Below, in pieces: positions 1-10,820 of a stretch of 64,000 nt of DNA. The translations under genes and the position numbers were made by a program. How positions within the stretch are numbered: position 1 is the stretch's first letter; each line of letters opens with the position of its first letter. The notes below the pieces were generated by a model. The model was given only the letters and a program-made list of their open reading frames with translations. It was not told the DNA's origin and did no database searches. Source of the DNA: [Phialemoniopsis] sp. UDSM-2020 (Eukaryota; Ascomycota; Sordariomycetes; Thyridiales; Thyridiaceae); assembly GCA_018873225.1 (NCBI GenBank), contig JAEILZ010000006.1:3782001-3846000 (forward strand), in the 5' to 3' direction.

Positions 1-897
1 ACTTCGGAGAAGTAGGCATCGATCAGCTCGAGCTGGAGCCTGCGGGGCGGCAGATCAAATGCGCCTTTTGCTTTCAGATAATCCATGTCTGCTGGGTCCA
101 GGTTGTCCATTTGTTTCTCCCACTCTAATGTCGTCCTCCCTGTCATGTCTACATCAACACGATGTAGAGGGCTTGGCGGCGATAGGTAGGAGAAGGGCGG
201 GACGTCGCTATGGGTGCTGGGAGTACTCTGATCTCCGAGCCCTCCACCACTTGGCCTGAAAGACGGTGCTAGAGATCCAAGGCTGTCTTCAACATAGGAT
301 TCGAAGCGATCTACGGAAACCTCGACTCCACGAGGTGGAGGACTGGATATTCTTAGTGACACGAGCGTCTGAGCTGCCGGTAAGGAGGATCCGGACGTAT
401 TGTCAGTCCTATCAAAGCCATGTTCTGACCCCGGATTGCCGTCACTGCTTTGTTGTCCTTCGTCAACAGGCGGTGTCCCGATTCCGGCCTTACTGAGGCT
501 AGCACGGGTTCGACCGTCGATGTGTGTTCTGTGATGGTTGTCAGTGGGTAGTTCTGCACACGTTGTAGCACCACCGATAGTCTGTGATCGAGACTGACCT
601 GCATGGTTCTCCGGCATTGACACAGTTCTGAAGAAAGGTTGTCAATTCGCTGAGGTACTTTACTTGGTAGTGAAGTGCTGACCTTGCATGGACCGCCATG
701 CGATGATGCTCCTACACCGAGTAGCATTAGTTGGGATGTTAATCACTCGGATACCGCATAGGGGTCTAGCACAACTTACCAGCATCACATTTCACTTTTC
801 GTTCGTGACATCTCACGCAGGCAGTGCTAGGTCGTTTCCTTTTCCGTGCAGTGAACGAAGTTGGATCCAACTGTATGTGATTGTCAAAGATGTCCAT
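1..897 (-). CDS. Zn2Cys6 transcription factor, N-terminal part (runs off left edge)
   Basis: Fungal binuclear zinc-cluster regulator, cut by the window start. The ATG is at 897. Three introns (712-779, 628-682, 529-598) join four exons that together give a perfect cluster: C27-x2-C30-x6-C37-x10-C48-x2-C51-x6-C58. It is preceded by a basic K/R stretch (residues 19-22). No single frame shows the whole cluster; it appears only after splicing. Each intron has a GT..AG border, and the frame stays open from 528 to base 1. The region after the zinc cluster is Ser/Thr/Pro-rich. It then reaches a segment with PPRRLQLELIDAYF, which resembles the start of the fungal transcription-factor middle homology domain. 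It lies beside an A-T-R reductase on the same strand and may be its regulator (inference from position). Target unknown. Confidence 0.82.
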
Positions 898-1478
898 AGC
901 CGCAGGCAAAGGGACACTATTTCGGAGATGGAGAAAGTCGTGACAGCTTCACGCGGCGAATGAGACACCGGCCGTTCCCAAAGGGCCAAGAGCTAAAGGT
1001 CGGGTAACGGATGTGTTCCAGCGGTCTAGCTGGGGTAGGAAGTGGGCGAGAAAGCACAAATAACAAACAATGTCCTACGCGTTAGCAGAGCAGAAGATGG
1101 TGCTTGACTGCGCTAGACCGCCTTGATGAACTGGTCCCTCTTTAGGTGTGATGGGGACAATTTCTCGGGCAATCCGGCACGCGAATTTGACGAAGATGGC
1201 GTGCTTCAGTGCTAATTGCGGGACACTGTAGTCGCACTTTTGCTCGTCTCGTAGAGTAATCACCCAACTAAACTAGGCAGACATTACATTGACCAATTCA
1301 ATCTAGGTTGTGTGCTGGAGCAGCACGCTGCTCACTGGGCAGATTTGACCATTCGTGTCACCAGGGCGATATCAATGGCACCTATTGCCCCTTTATTGCA
1401 CAGCTGCGTCTGGTATAGGGCCCAGATAGTTAGAATTTTCATCTATGAAGCTTCTATCGTGTTGCATTTCTATTCGTA
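898..1478. other. Intergenic, 0.6 kb
   Basis: This stretch lies between the start of the zinc-cluster gene and the end of the A-T-R reductase gene. Short open frames on both strands have no recognisable motif. It should hold the promoter of the regulator and the reductase 3' UTR. Confidence 0.5.
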
Positions 1479-4400
1479 TCAAAAATTCCATTGGCTCAGC
1501 CATGCGCCCATCGACTTGTCGTCAATCCGCTGCAGGCTTTGCAGACTTGGACTTTGCTTCTGGGATATCGACGTATCAAACTCAGGTCGTTTACCTTGGC
1601 CTGCGAGACCCGCGAAGAAAGATAGCAGCTTGAATGCTGAGATCTCTACCTGTTCCTTCTGACCGGCTGTTGACTTTGCTGAGTGGTTTAAAGCTTCGAT
1701 CCATCGTGCCAAAGGCACAATTTCCACACTTCGTTTTGCCGACAAACGTTCCTTTACGCCTGGCAGCAGCTCACTCCACTGGACCCTGTGTGGGTTGACC
1801 GCGTGAACTATGCGTGACAGACTGTCAAGTTTCTCGCCTTTGACGGGTGCGTCACCGATGCCGGCAAGCTCGAGAATTATCGAGGAAAGCTCGTCTACGG
1901 GTATCCAGTCGATCCACTCGTTCTTTCCCAGCGTGTCCGGTAGGTTCGAGAGGTATGAGGAGGCTTCGATGATCTGTGTATCACGGACTGATGTCAGTCT
2001 TACGATTGTTCATCATATACGTTTTGGATCTGATGTCTTACGCTTGGAAACCACTCCTTTCTGTTCCACTCATCGCCTTGATGAGCCTCACCTATAGGAC
2101 CAGCAATCTGCCCAACGCGACAAATCGTAACAGGTACTCCGCTTTGCTCAGCTGATTCGAGAAGCACGGTCTCCGCTACCAGCTTCGACTCTCCGTACCC
2201 AAATCCAGCGGTGGCCAAGTCGTGGATGCGGGACTCAGGAACTGAGCTCCCCGTCTGTGGGAAGTTTGTTGCCACTCCAACAGACGATGTGAAAAAGATC
2301 TTGGGGCGGTTGCTGGCATCGATCGCGAAGTCCACCAGGTTCCTGATTCCTCGGATATGTGGTTCGAAAGAGATAACCGCCAGGTTGAAGTCTACCTGCC
2401 ACTGCGTATCTTTGAGACAGGGGCGTCTTAGTAGTCGCTCGTCCAAGGGAGCCTCAGTGGGACTTACGAATGATATTCGTTGCATTCTCCAGGAGATATG
2501 TGAGGTCAGTAGCGACCAAACCCAGATACCTTTGTGAGAGATCGGCTTGAAGAAAGTGCACATTGCGAGCCTCAAAGTCGACACTCAACCCCCTCTTGGA
2601 GTGCAATTTGACTTGACGCTCGGCGGCATCGGCCGATCTGTTCAAGCACCATATCTCTTTGACGCGCGGACTTCGTATTAGCTGGTCTAGAACGTAAGAT
2701 CCCAGCCGGCCGGTCGAGCCGGTCAGGATAACGACAAGTACATCAACCTTTGAGGCCAAGAATGAAGCATCTGGGATGTTCCTCCTGCGCAAACCCTGCG
2801 TGTACTTATCAACGAGAGATTTTGCGGGTGAGTCGCCGGTCCCGTTCACCACTGAGCCATTGACGTGGGAACCGCCAACGAGCAACCATACTTCTTTCGA
2901 TAATTGTCTGACAGTGGGATGCCGGTACACGATCGCAGTAGACAAGTCGGAAAGATCCAGCTGCTTTTGCTTGTGAATAGCTCTGATGATTTGTTTCCGT
3001 AGCGTGAGCACTTGGAGGGAGTCCAAGCCGGCCACAGCAAAGAGGTCGTCCTCTTCACCGAGGTGTGGCAAGGCTGCGAGCTCGATAATCAAAGTCTTCA
3101 ACGATTGTCCAAGGGCCTCGGCAGTAGAAAGATCTAGCCCGGGAAGATCATCGTTGAACTCGCTAGCTAGTAGGTCTTTGGAGTAGACGCGGTCAAGCTC
3201 CTCTTGGTACAGTTGCAGTGTAGGACCCCGACGCACTGTCCCCTTGCTTGTTTTGAAAAGAGGCTTGTCTGGTGAAGCAAAGAAGACAAAGTCACGGTGG
3301 ATCTTTGCATGTGACGGAGCGGTCGAGTTGGCCTCCTCGATCGCGGGCCAGATTTGACTGACGAGCTGGTCATGTGCCGCCTCATCGGCTGGGTAATTCT
3401 CCGGTTGCACCTCGAGGAGCAGCGATATCTGGAACCTCCCTTGTCCGGCCACCACCGCTGTACTAACAAGCGAATGCGATCCTATTGTCAACTCCATGGC
3501 GTTTGGTTGCACCTTTTCTCCGTTGGAAAGAACAATGACGTTGTCGATCCGGCCTTCGTACAAATACAAGTCTGGCTTAGAAGGATGTTTGGAGAACAAG
3601 TCCTTGAAAGCGTATTCTTGAAGATCAGGGAATGTCGAGAAGATTGGTTGCCATTTTTCAAGCTTGGGATCTCGCACTGCGACAAGCTCGTACAGGCCTC
3701 CGCCACGGTTCTGGAACTGGTACCCAGTCCATGGATGCATGTGAACGTAGTACCAGTCTTCCGGATCGGTCTCGACACAAGGTAGCCAACCGGCCTCGGT
3801 CAGGCCCATGGAAAGGCGAAGCTTTGTGTGCCTCCATATCCGAGCCCCTGCTTCTCTACTCACAGGCCCGCCTCCCCAGCCGATCGCCTTTACCGTCTCC
3901 AGCAACGTCAAGAACTCGGAGTCCTTGGAGACTTCCTCCACCAAAGACGGCGCAGTGAACATGGTATCTGGCTTGGCATGTCTAATGACAGACTTCATCA
4001 GTTCCAAGTTCACCGGCAAGGCTGGACCAAAGATGACGGTCGCGCCGTGGCACGTAGGCCAGAGGAGTCCATTGTTGAGGCCGGCTGCGTGGAAGAAAGG
4101 GAAAGTGACATAGGCTCGGGAGTGCCAGAACTCGTGAAGGCTTATCTTGCGTCCCTCGACTACAGGCAGAAGATTGTTTGCATCGACCGACGCAATGCTG
4201 TCCAGGTATCTGAAGATGGGCTTGGGGTGTCCGGTACTCCCACTTGTATGTAGGACCCAGACCAAGTCTCTCTTCCCTGTCTCCCATGTCTTGGTGTACT
4301 CGTAATGTTCAACTGGGGTATTGTCGATGAAGTAATCGAGATCAGGTGTGTCGATGAGTTTCAGGTGTACATGGTCAAGGACTCGGTGGATATTCGACCC

Positions 4401-4823
4401 TTTGGTAGGCAAGAGCCAGGTGTCGCAACCCGCCGCGCGAATGACAGCAACATCGCCCTCAGTACTGTTTCGCGGAGACGTGTACAGCATTACATAGCCT
4501 GTCTTAACGGCAGCAACGATAAAGATGAAATATCTCAGGTCCTGAGGTCCGATGTACCCAAGCCGGGGCGTATCAACGCCTCTGCCCAAAGTCGCCTCGA
4601 TCCAGTGTGAAGCTCTGTTGACGGCATTGGCGAATTGGCGGGTCGATATCTTGACCCATGGCTGCTTCAAATCTGTCGATGATGGGAACTCGTAGAGAAT
4701 CCGGTCTGGTTCAAAAACTGCAAGCTCGTCGACGAGGTGTGGCAGCAAACGCCTCCCGGGCTCTCCTCGTGTTGTAGGTGCAGGCATTCTGTATGGCTCG
4801 ACCACCTTACGCACGTCTGACAT
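1479..4823 (-). CDS. NRPS-like adenylate-forming reductase (A-T-R), copy 1
   Basis: Three-domain non-canonical NRPS of 1072 aa, like fungal aryl/alkyl acid reductases and alpha-aminoadipate-reductase relatives. It would activate a carboxylic acid with ATP, load it on a phosphopantetheine arm and release it by NADPH reduction as an aldehyde or alcohol. Adenylation domain: about residues 20-560, phosphate-binding loop TSGSTG at 193-198. Thiolation domain: about 580-660, with the phosphopantetheine Ser in GLDSL. Reductase: about 690 to the end, with a TGSTGRLG nucleotide loop and a Y-x3-K pair in YGESK. Introns at 2410-2467 and 1974-2041; with these the frame is intact. The 2410-2467 intron uses the acceptor CAAAG, which restores NIIHTQWQVDFN, matching copy 2 (IIHAAWPVNFN). 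No condensation domain. The substrate cannot be read from sequence. Confidence 0.93.
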
Positions 4824-5620
4824 TCAAAGCCACTTCTGACATTCGAAGGCGAGGTCGCGATGGATACTTGATCGACGCGTCAGCGGTCCTAGTTTTGTCG
4901 AGTTCGCCGGCCATCCTGACACCGGGGTCTTTGCCGACTCTCGGAACACGGCTCCTAGTTGGTACAGGCGAAGGGCCATGCATCATTTCCAACCGCGATG
5001 AGCATATCCACTAGCTCCCGGAAGAAGATAAGACTACTGCAAACATGCCCTGCGATGGAGACTTCGACGCGATCTATGCCCATTTTGCATCGCCGAGGAT
5101 CCACCGCGCTAGCTAGCATTCGCCGTTCCTTGGGGATGATATAAGACTAGCACACGAGCACGCAACTTTTCGTCGATTTGACGACTGTCGTCCTTCGCAT
5201 CTCTTGCTTTCCACGTTCACAAATCCAGTATTGGGCGGATGCCATCAATCCACCCCTGTCGGATATGCAGGATGCCACGAGGTCGGCCACACCGTAGCCG
5301 ATACCATCCCCATGGGTCTCGGCGACCCGGTGATTCCGTAGTCGGGAAAGCGTGGCCAGGATTATCATATCACACCGTAAACTTTCAAGCACGTAACTGA
5401 AGTCGCAATTGCCCAGCTCTCCTCCTGAGTGTTTGCAAGATTCATCTAGATCTAGATCATGTCTTGGAAGTTCTTGGGAGTTTAATCAGTTGCATCTATA
5501 AGTTGTGCTGATCTTGCACCACCCGGGACATTTCGTCGCAGCCTTATCCGCAACAGGACCTCCTGACTCTTCTCTTGCTTAAGCTGCTGTAGATCAAATT
5601 CACAAAGAGCTGCTGCAAAG
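4824..5620. promoter_or_regulatory. Shared upstream region between divergent A-T-R reductase and MFS genes
   Basis: This 0.8-kb gap separates two divergent starts and must hold both promoters. No convincing gene is present. A divergent enzyme/transporter pair fits co-regulation, but I see no clear operator. Confidence 0.5.
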
Positions 5621-7494
5621 ATGGGTCTTTGGATCCTTGAACCCGATACGGACGAGGTCGTGCCTGGCACCGTCCATCTTCAGAAAGAAGTCGAGAAGCG
5701 CATTCGCAATGTCGCTCATCTCAAACATGGCACTGGACGGCACGCTGGAATTGTCCTTGCGCCCCAGCCTTCGGACTCTCCCAATGATCCTTTGAGTAAG
5801 TCAAGACCATGCTCCGTAGCAGACAACGGGCCTAACCTGACGGACCAACGCTAGACTGGAGCAAGGCTCGCAAAATGTACACCTCCATCTTCCTCAGCAT
5901 CGGCTGTGGACTCATGGCGGGCACTCACAACTTCATCAATCCCGCCAATGCGCAGATGGCAAAGATCTTCTCGACCAAGATCAACACCATCTCGCAGAGT
6001 GTCAGCGTCATTCTCCTGACGCTCGGCCTCAGTGCCGTCCTGACGAGTCCCGCAGCACGCATCTGGGGCAAGCGGCCTGTGCTGCTCGTCTCCAACTTCA
6101 TTGCCATTCTAGGGTATATCATCGTTGTCGCCGCACCCAGAAATCTCGTGGCCCTCTTTGTCGGCCGAGGTATTCACGGTCTTGGCATTGCCGGCCTCGA
6201 ATACCTTGTGAGCTCAAGTGTCGGCGACCTGTTCTTCGTTCATGAGCGCGGCTTCCATCTCGCAGTGTGGCATTACTCCCTGTCTGGTGGCAATGCCCTC
6301 GGCCAGCCAATTGGAACCGCGATCTTCTCGGCGCAGGGTTGGCAGTACCCATTTATTTGGGCGTAAGTGACGACCTATACGATCTTATGAGGTGAAACAG
6401 TTGCTGACAATAGTTTCGAATCTTAGGATTGTCGCGTACGCCGTGTACACAGTAGTTTTGTTCTTCACCTGCCCCGAGACAACGTACAATCGCCCCGCAC
6501 ATTTCGACATTGATATCAGAGAAGAGGTGCTCGACGATAGCAGCAGCGGAAAGACGATCGAGAATAAAAGAGGCAACAAGAGCGTGAATGAGGATCCGGA
6601 GAAGTCTGTTCGAGTTGCCGAGAGTCAACAGAACGCCACTGATGTGGAGTCCGTCGAGGCGGCCCCAGAGACCAAGTTGACCTACTGGCAGTCACTGCGC
6701 GTCTTCCAGGGTCGCTTCTCCGACGAGTCTCTGCTCCGCACCCTGATTACACCCTGGAGTGCTTTCCTTCTCCCCGCGGTGTCTTGGGCCGCGTTCGCCT
6801 ACGGCTGTTCAGTCGCCTTTGCAGCCTCCTTCTCGGTCGGCATCGGTCAAATTTTTGTCAAGGCACCCTACAACTTCACGAGCAACCAAGTCGGCCTCAC
6901 TGTCTTCAGCTCTTTCGTCGGTGCCACGTTGGGCAATGTCATCCCGGGACCGCTCTCCGATTGGACTGTGTCATGGCTTTCCAAGAAGAACAAGGGCATC
7001 TACGAGCCCGAGTTCCGCGTTGTGCTCGCAGTCCCCTCTTTGATCTTTGGGCTGATGGCCTTCTGGGGTTTCGGCTGGTCCCTCGAAGCAAAGGCCCACT
7101 TTATGGTCCCGGTGTTCTTCTACGGTCTGGCAATCTTCGCCGGTGCCATCAACTCGCTCATCTCGAACACGTATCTGCTCGACTGCCATCGTCAACAAGC
7201 GCAGGACGGATATGCGGCGGTGACCATCACTCGCGGTGTGTTCTCCTTTGCCATGACCTTTGTCATCAACGGCTGGATCGATCGCGACGGGTACAAGGTG
7301 GTGTACTTTTGGATTGGCACCCTGCACGGCATTAGCTGCATTATGGGTATCTTCCTGTATTTCTTTGGCAAGAAGGTATGGTGATCACCACTCAATGACA
7401 TATATGATGATGCTAACCCATCGCTCAGATCCGGTACTCTGTGTCGAAGAATCGGTGGATTCAGAGCAAACTGACCCAACGCAAGTTGACTTGA
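5621..7494 (+). CDS. MFS transporter, DHA1-like (HOL1/synaptic-vesicle-type)
   Basis: Membrane transporter of 565 aa. The N-terminus (GTVHL, then APQPSDSPNDPLNWS) is typical of the fungal HOL1-like branch of the drug:H+ antiporter family. Three introns (5796-5854, 6363-6426, 7376-7428) give an uninterrupted frame. The last one replaces an early stop after GKKVW with the C-terminus IRYSVSKNRW. About twelve hydrophobic segments are split 6+6 by a charged central loop rich in Glu/Lys/Ser (spliced residues about 225-280). Substrate unknown. It lies head-to-head with the A-T-R reductase and is a plausible exporter for its product (inference). Confidence 0.9.
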
Positions 7495-7874
7495 ATAGAC
7501 TCACGCTAGGGCATCTCATTCTTTACCAGCGAAGGTTTTTGGGATCTGGTAATGTAGGGTGGCGTACGTAATTGCCAGAGAATGAGGCTTAGATTAAATA
7601 ATGTATTGTCCATTCTGTATTATGCCAAGAAGACGGCGCCGAATCAAGGCTAAAGGGAAAGACGCAGAGCCTCGCGATGCTATCAATCACAAGTAGTCGA
7701 GTTTCGTCGAAGAATCTATTGGCAATGTCTAACAATGTCTAACCTTGATGGTATTCAAATTCCCAGTCTGCGCCTTTCAGAACCACAGACTCCCATCAGA
7801 CCGGATTTGATGCCGGACCCTCATTCTAATATTGACCGCACTCTCGAGAGTGCCTTACAAAAAACAAAGTTGGA
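7495..7874. other. Intergenic between convergent genes
   Basis: This holds the 3' ends of the MFS gene (+) and the secreted protein gene (-). It is AT-rich and I see no gene in it. Confidence 0.5.
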
Positions 7875-8468
7875 TCAGTAACTGTGATGACAGGTGCCCC
7901 ATTTAGTAATCTTGCCGATTCCACAGGGCTTCGCCTTCTGATAATCCAACTTGCACTTTATTCTGCCTCCAGCCGCTCTGTTGTTTTTCGATTTTTGAAC
8001 ATAGCGAGGCACCGCGTGCTTGTAGCCCTTCGGCTTGTAGCAGTCGGTGAATTTGACCGTGCTGGAGAAAAATTTGAATTCCTTGTGGCAGGGACTTCTC
8101 TTCTCACTGAACAATCTCGTGTCTGCTACGCATGCCCCTCTGGCCTTCTCCCACACGACCCACGTTGCTGTGTCGCCTCGCCTGCCGTAGTAACCCCAGC
8201 CAATGCTGTCCCAGTTCAGCCGTGCCTCGAGAGCATGAGTCGAGTTTCCATTGTCGGTCTGCCATTCGTCAGAGTCGTCGGCATCCACATCGACGTAGTC
8301 TTGGTCGAGATTTTCGAACTCGAGGTCAGGGGATTGGAGATCAGTTTGCTGCGTGATGTTTTGCGGCGACTCGAATTGGTCAACGGCCGACTCATCGGGA
8401 CCAGGTGCGGGAAGGCCGAGCACGGCCGGGCTCAGCAAGAAAAGTAGGCTTGCTTTGAGGAGCTTCAT
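7875..8468 (-). CDS. Small secreted basic cysteine protein with acidic propeptide
   Basis: Single-exon protein of 197 aa. Residues 1-19 form a clear signal peptide (Lys-start, Leu-rich core, Ala/Gly before the cut). Residues 20-79 are strongly acidic, with many Asp/Glu. LEAR at 80-83 looks like a processing site. The rest (84-197) is very basic, with six cysteines at 113, 127, 143, 172, 182 and 193, enough for three disulfides. This layout (signal, acidic pro-part, basic disulfide-rich mature part) is seen in many secreted antifungal and effector proteins. I do not recognise the family, so the function is unassigned. It could be an effector, an antimicrobial protein or a structural secreted protein. 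Confidence 0.85.
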   Translation of the reverse strand: MKLLKASLLFLLSPAVLGLPAPGPDESAVDQFESPQNITQQTDLQSPDLEFENLDQDYVDVDADDSDEWQTDNGNSTHALEARLNWDSIGWGYYGRRGDTATWVVWEKARGACVADTRLFSEKRSPCHKEFKFFSSTVKFTDCYKPKGYKHAVPRYVQKSKNNRAAGGRIKCKLDYQKAKPCGIGKITKWGTCHHSY

Positions 8469-8620
8469 GGTGAATTATATGGGACGAGGTCGTGCAAAGA
8501 TTGCGCATAGGCGTGATGTTGGATTGCTTATGCGTTTCGGTCGCTTGGGAATTTTGATTTGGTTTGAGATGGTAGTGAAGGCATTTTCTTTTGACAGTCA
8601 CATCGCTGGCAGACACGACC

Positions 8621-8627
8621 TATTTAT
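8621..8627 (-). promoter_or_regulatory. Possible TATA box of the secreted basic protein gene
   Basis: ATAAATA on the minus strand, about 155 bp before the ATG at 8468. The match is by eye only. Confidence 0.35.
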
Positions 8628-8685
8628 GTTGCCATCATCCGGAGTCAGGTCAAAACCTTCCCGCGAGCCATGATGTGAATAGTAA

Positions 8686-8736
8686 CACCAGCTCACACAA
8701 CAAGCATGGGTCCATGCTTGTCGCGCTTAGCTGGTG
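8686..8736. repeat. Nested inverted repeat
   Basis: Inner arms: ACAAGCATGG (8700-8709) and CCATGCTTGT (8712-8721), a perfect 10-bp match around a 2-nt centre. Outer arms: CACCAGCT (8686-8693) and AGCTGGTG (8729-8736), also perfect. It could be a small fold-back element or a dimer binding site upstream of the secreted protein gene. Confidence 0.6.
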
Positions 8737-8923
8737 CTGAGGCTTGATGAATCCCTTTCGGAGATGCGGCCATCTTGGGTAGTCCAGAGCCTGCGCCCAA
8801 AGCTAAGCGGTTAGTCACCACGCGAACAGCTATATCAGCTCACGCGGCAAACACGGATTCTTGCTGGGCTGGTGGTGAGGCTGATGAATCCCACCTGAAA
8901 AATGCAGCCTTCTTGGGGTAGTC
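8687..8923. repeat. Imperfect direct repeat, two ~90-100 bp copies
   Basis: Copy 1 is about 8687-8785 and copy 2 about 8834-8923. Shared blocks appear in the same order: CAGCTCAC, GCTGGTG, TGATGAATCCC and TCTTGGG(G)TAGTC. Copy 2 has lost the perfect palindrome of copy 1. Confidence 0.55.
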
Positions 8924-10211
8924 GAGATTAAGGTTGCCCCACGGCGGATCTATTTTTATTCTGACGTGAGAGCCTCAAGGAAGCATCAGTAGCGGACCCA
9001 TATATCTTGCTCCCTAATTCGATAAAATGGTCCTTGCTGCTTCTGGTGATGTGCCAAACGCGGTCATGTCTTGCGAGCTTCATTGCTGTGCCGGACCTCC
9101 CCAAAGGGTACCCGCCGTCTTCTGCGCCTCAAATCCCCTCTTCGTATCCTTGGCTGGAGTAAAGAAAAAATAACCATGAACAATCCACGGGGACTGAATG
9201 GTTTTTCGTCCACCGAAGTGATATTTTCATATCAGACCCGAGCTTCTACGGACGACGGGCCCGTGGCACGCGCTCTGGGTTCCCGTCTCCTGCACCGGAA
9301 CGAATCTCGCGCGCTTATTTGTTTCAACCTTAGTCCCATGGCGTTTTACAGAGAAGACCCATGTCTAGACGAGGCCCGATGCAGTAATGAGTGACAGTCC
9401 CAGGCATCGAGGGGAGGTTGGTAGGAAAGAACACAGACAGAACCTCGATCTTGCCATCGCGAGGTCCAAAATAGCCTTTGCAGAAAAAATAGAACTCAGA
9501 ATACCTTCCCTGTTTGGTCCCGAAAAAAAGCCCTGATGTCAAGGTCTGGGTCGCCGAGGACGCTGGTTGAGTTTCCACTTACCCTCAGCACTGCCGAGAT
9601 CAATTCTGCCACAGCAGCACTGCCAACGCATCATAATATACCTTATTTGAATCTTGATATTTCTTTAGTTCGATGACCTTGGATGCCGTTTGCCACTCCT
9701 GTCTATCTCACATGGGTCCAAGGGCCCTACACCGCGGGGCAGTCGGCGGCCGTGACACTGTACACCTCTCTGCTGATGCGGGTCTGAGCAAGCCATGAGC
9801 CGAGCGAGAAAAGAGATGCCATGAGCTCCATTCATTGCCAAACCTTGCCCTGTGATGCCCTGGCAGGCCCCAGCTTAGTGGAAGATGTTATCTCAATAGT
9901 AAGCCGTAAGCCGTGAGTTAGTGCTTACTAATAGCACACCTACCCCATTGACTAGATTGTGGAAATCTAATCCATATGGGTTATCGTCCTCTCCTGCAAG
10001 CCTCCCTCCCACCAGGGCCATCATCCAGGAAGCGGAGCGCCAGCGATGGAAAGCTCGGCAGCCAGGACTGTGTTCAAAGGGACACGGACGGCTCCCCGCA
10101 AGGCTTACCAAGACCAACAGGGAGGTCAGAGCGGCGAGTCAGACCGTCCCAACCCATACTTTGCCGAAGTAAAACGAGGAAACACGAGCTAGGTTCATAA
10201 ACCTTCTCACG

Positions 10212-10296
10212 CTCGGCCGAGTTTACACGGGCTGGGATGCCGGGTGTGGGGCTCCTGACCCTCGGCCGAGAATCCGCAGGCCGGAGTGCCCGGCCT
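10212..10296. repeat. Cluster of CGG/CCG palindromes
   Basis: CTCGGCCGAG occurs at 10212-10221 and again at 10261-10270, followed by a hairpin AGGCCGG-N5-CCGGCCT at 10278-10296. CGG/CCG inverted triplets are the kind of site zinc-cluster proteins bind, but no gene starts close by, so a role is not shown. Confidence 0.4.
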
Positions 10297-10820
10297 GAGA
10301 CATCCTCACCCACGGTCAAGAAATGAAAGAAGAGATGCAGGGTCAGGGTAGTAAGCGACCAACAAGGTGGGCAGTATGAGAGATATTTGGTCGCTTCTCC
10401 AGGATGTAGGTTGACTACTGTCCGTTCATCGCCAGGAAACGTTCCGACGTCCTGCCATGACCTGCCTTCTCCGATCGCAAAATGTCTTCCTTGTTCAAGA
10501 CAGGGACTCGGATAGGAATTCTCAGTGAGACTTTTTAAGGGAGACTTCTTAAGAGTGGCAAAAAATGGTCTTCACTTTAGAGATACAAACGGCACACCAC
10601 AGAAGATCAACGCCACATATAGCCTCGCTAAGATTCTGTTGAATATTTGTCTCGGCTAGCTACTAGACTCTGACAAGATTTTATGTATTTCATCCGACCC
10701 CCTCCTTCCATTCAGGGGCGTTAAATGGTCCACACATGCAGGTGGGCGTAAGCGATTCGTTCCCCCGGGACTGATGACCCTGTTCTTCCCCACAAAGTTC
10801 GTCTTAGTCTTGGTGGCGCC

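Larger units (their letters stand above)
8469..10820. other. Gene-poor stretch, 2.35 kb
   Basis: No convincing gene on either strand; open frames are short and motif-free. It contains the promoter of the secreted protein gene (TATA-like ATAAATA at 8621-8627 on the minus strand), a nested palindrome with an imperfect direct repeat (8686-8923) and CGG-type palindromes (10212-10296). These are listed separately. Confidence 0.5.
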
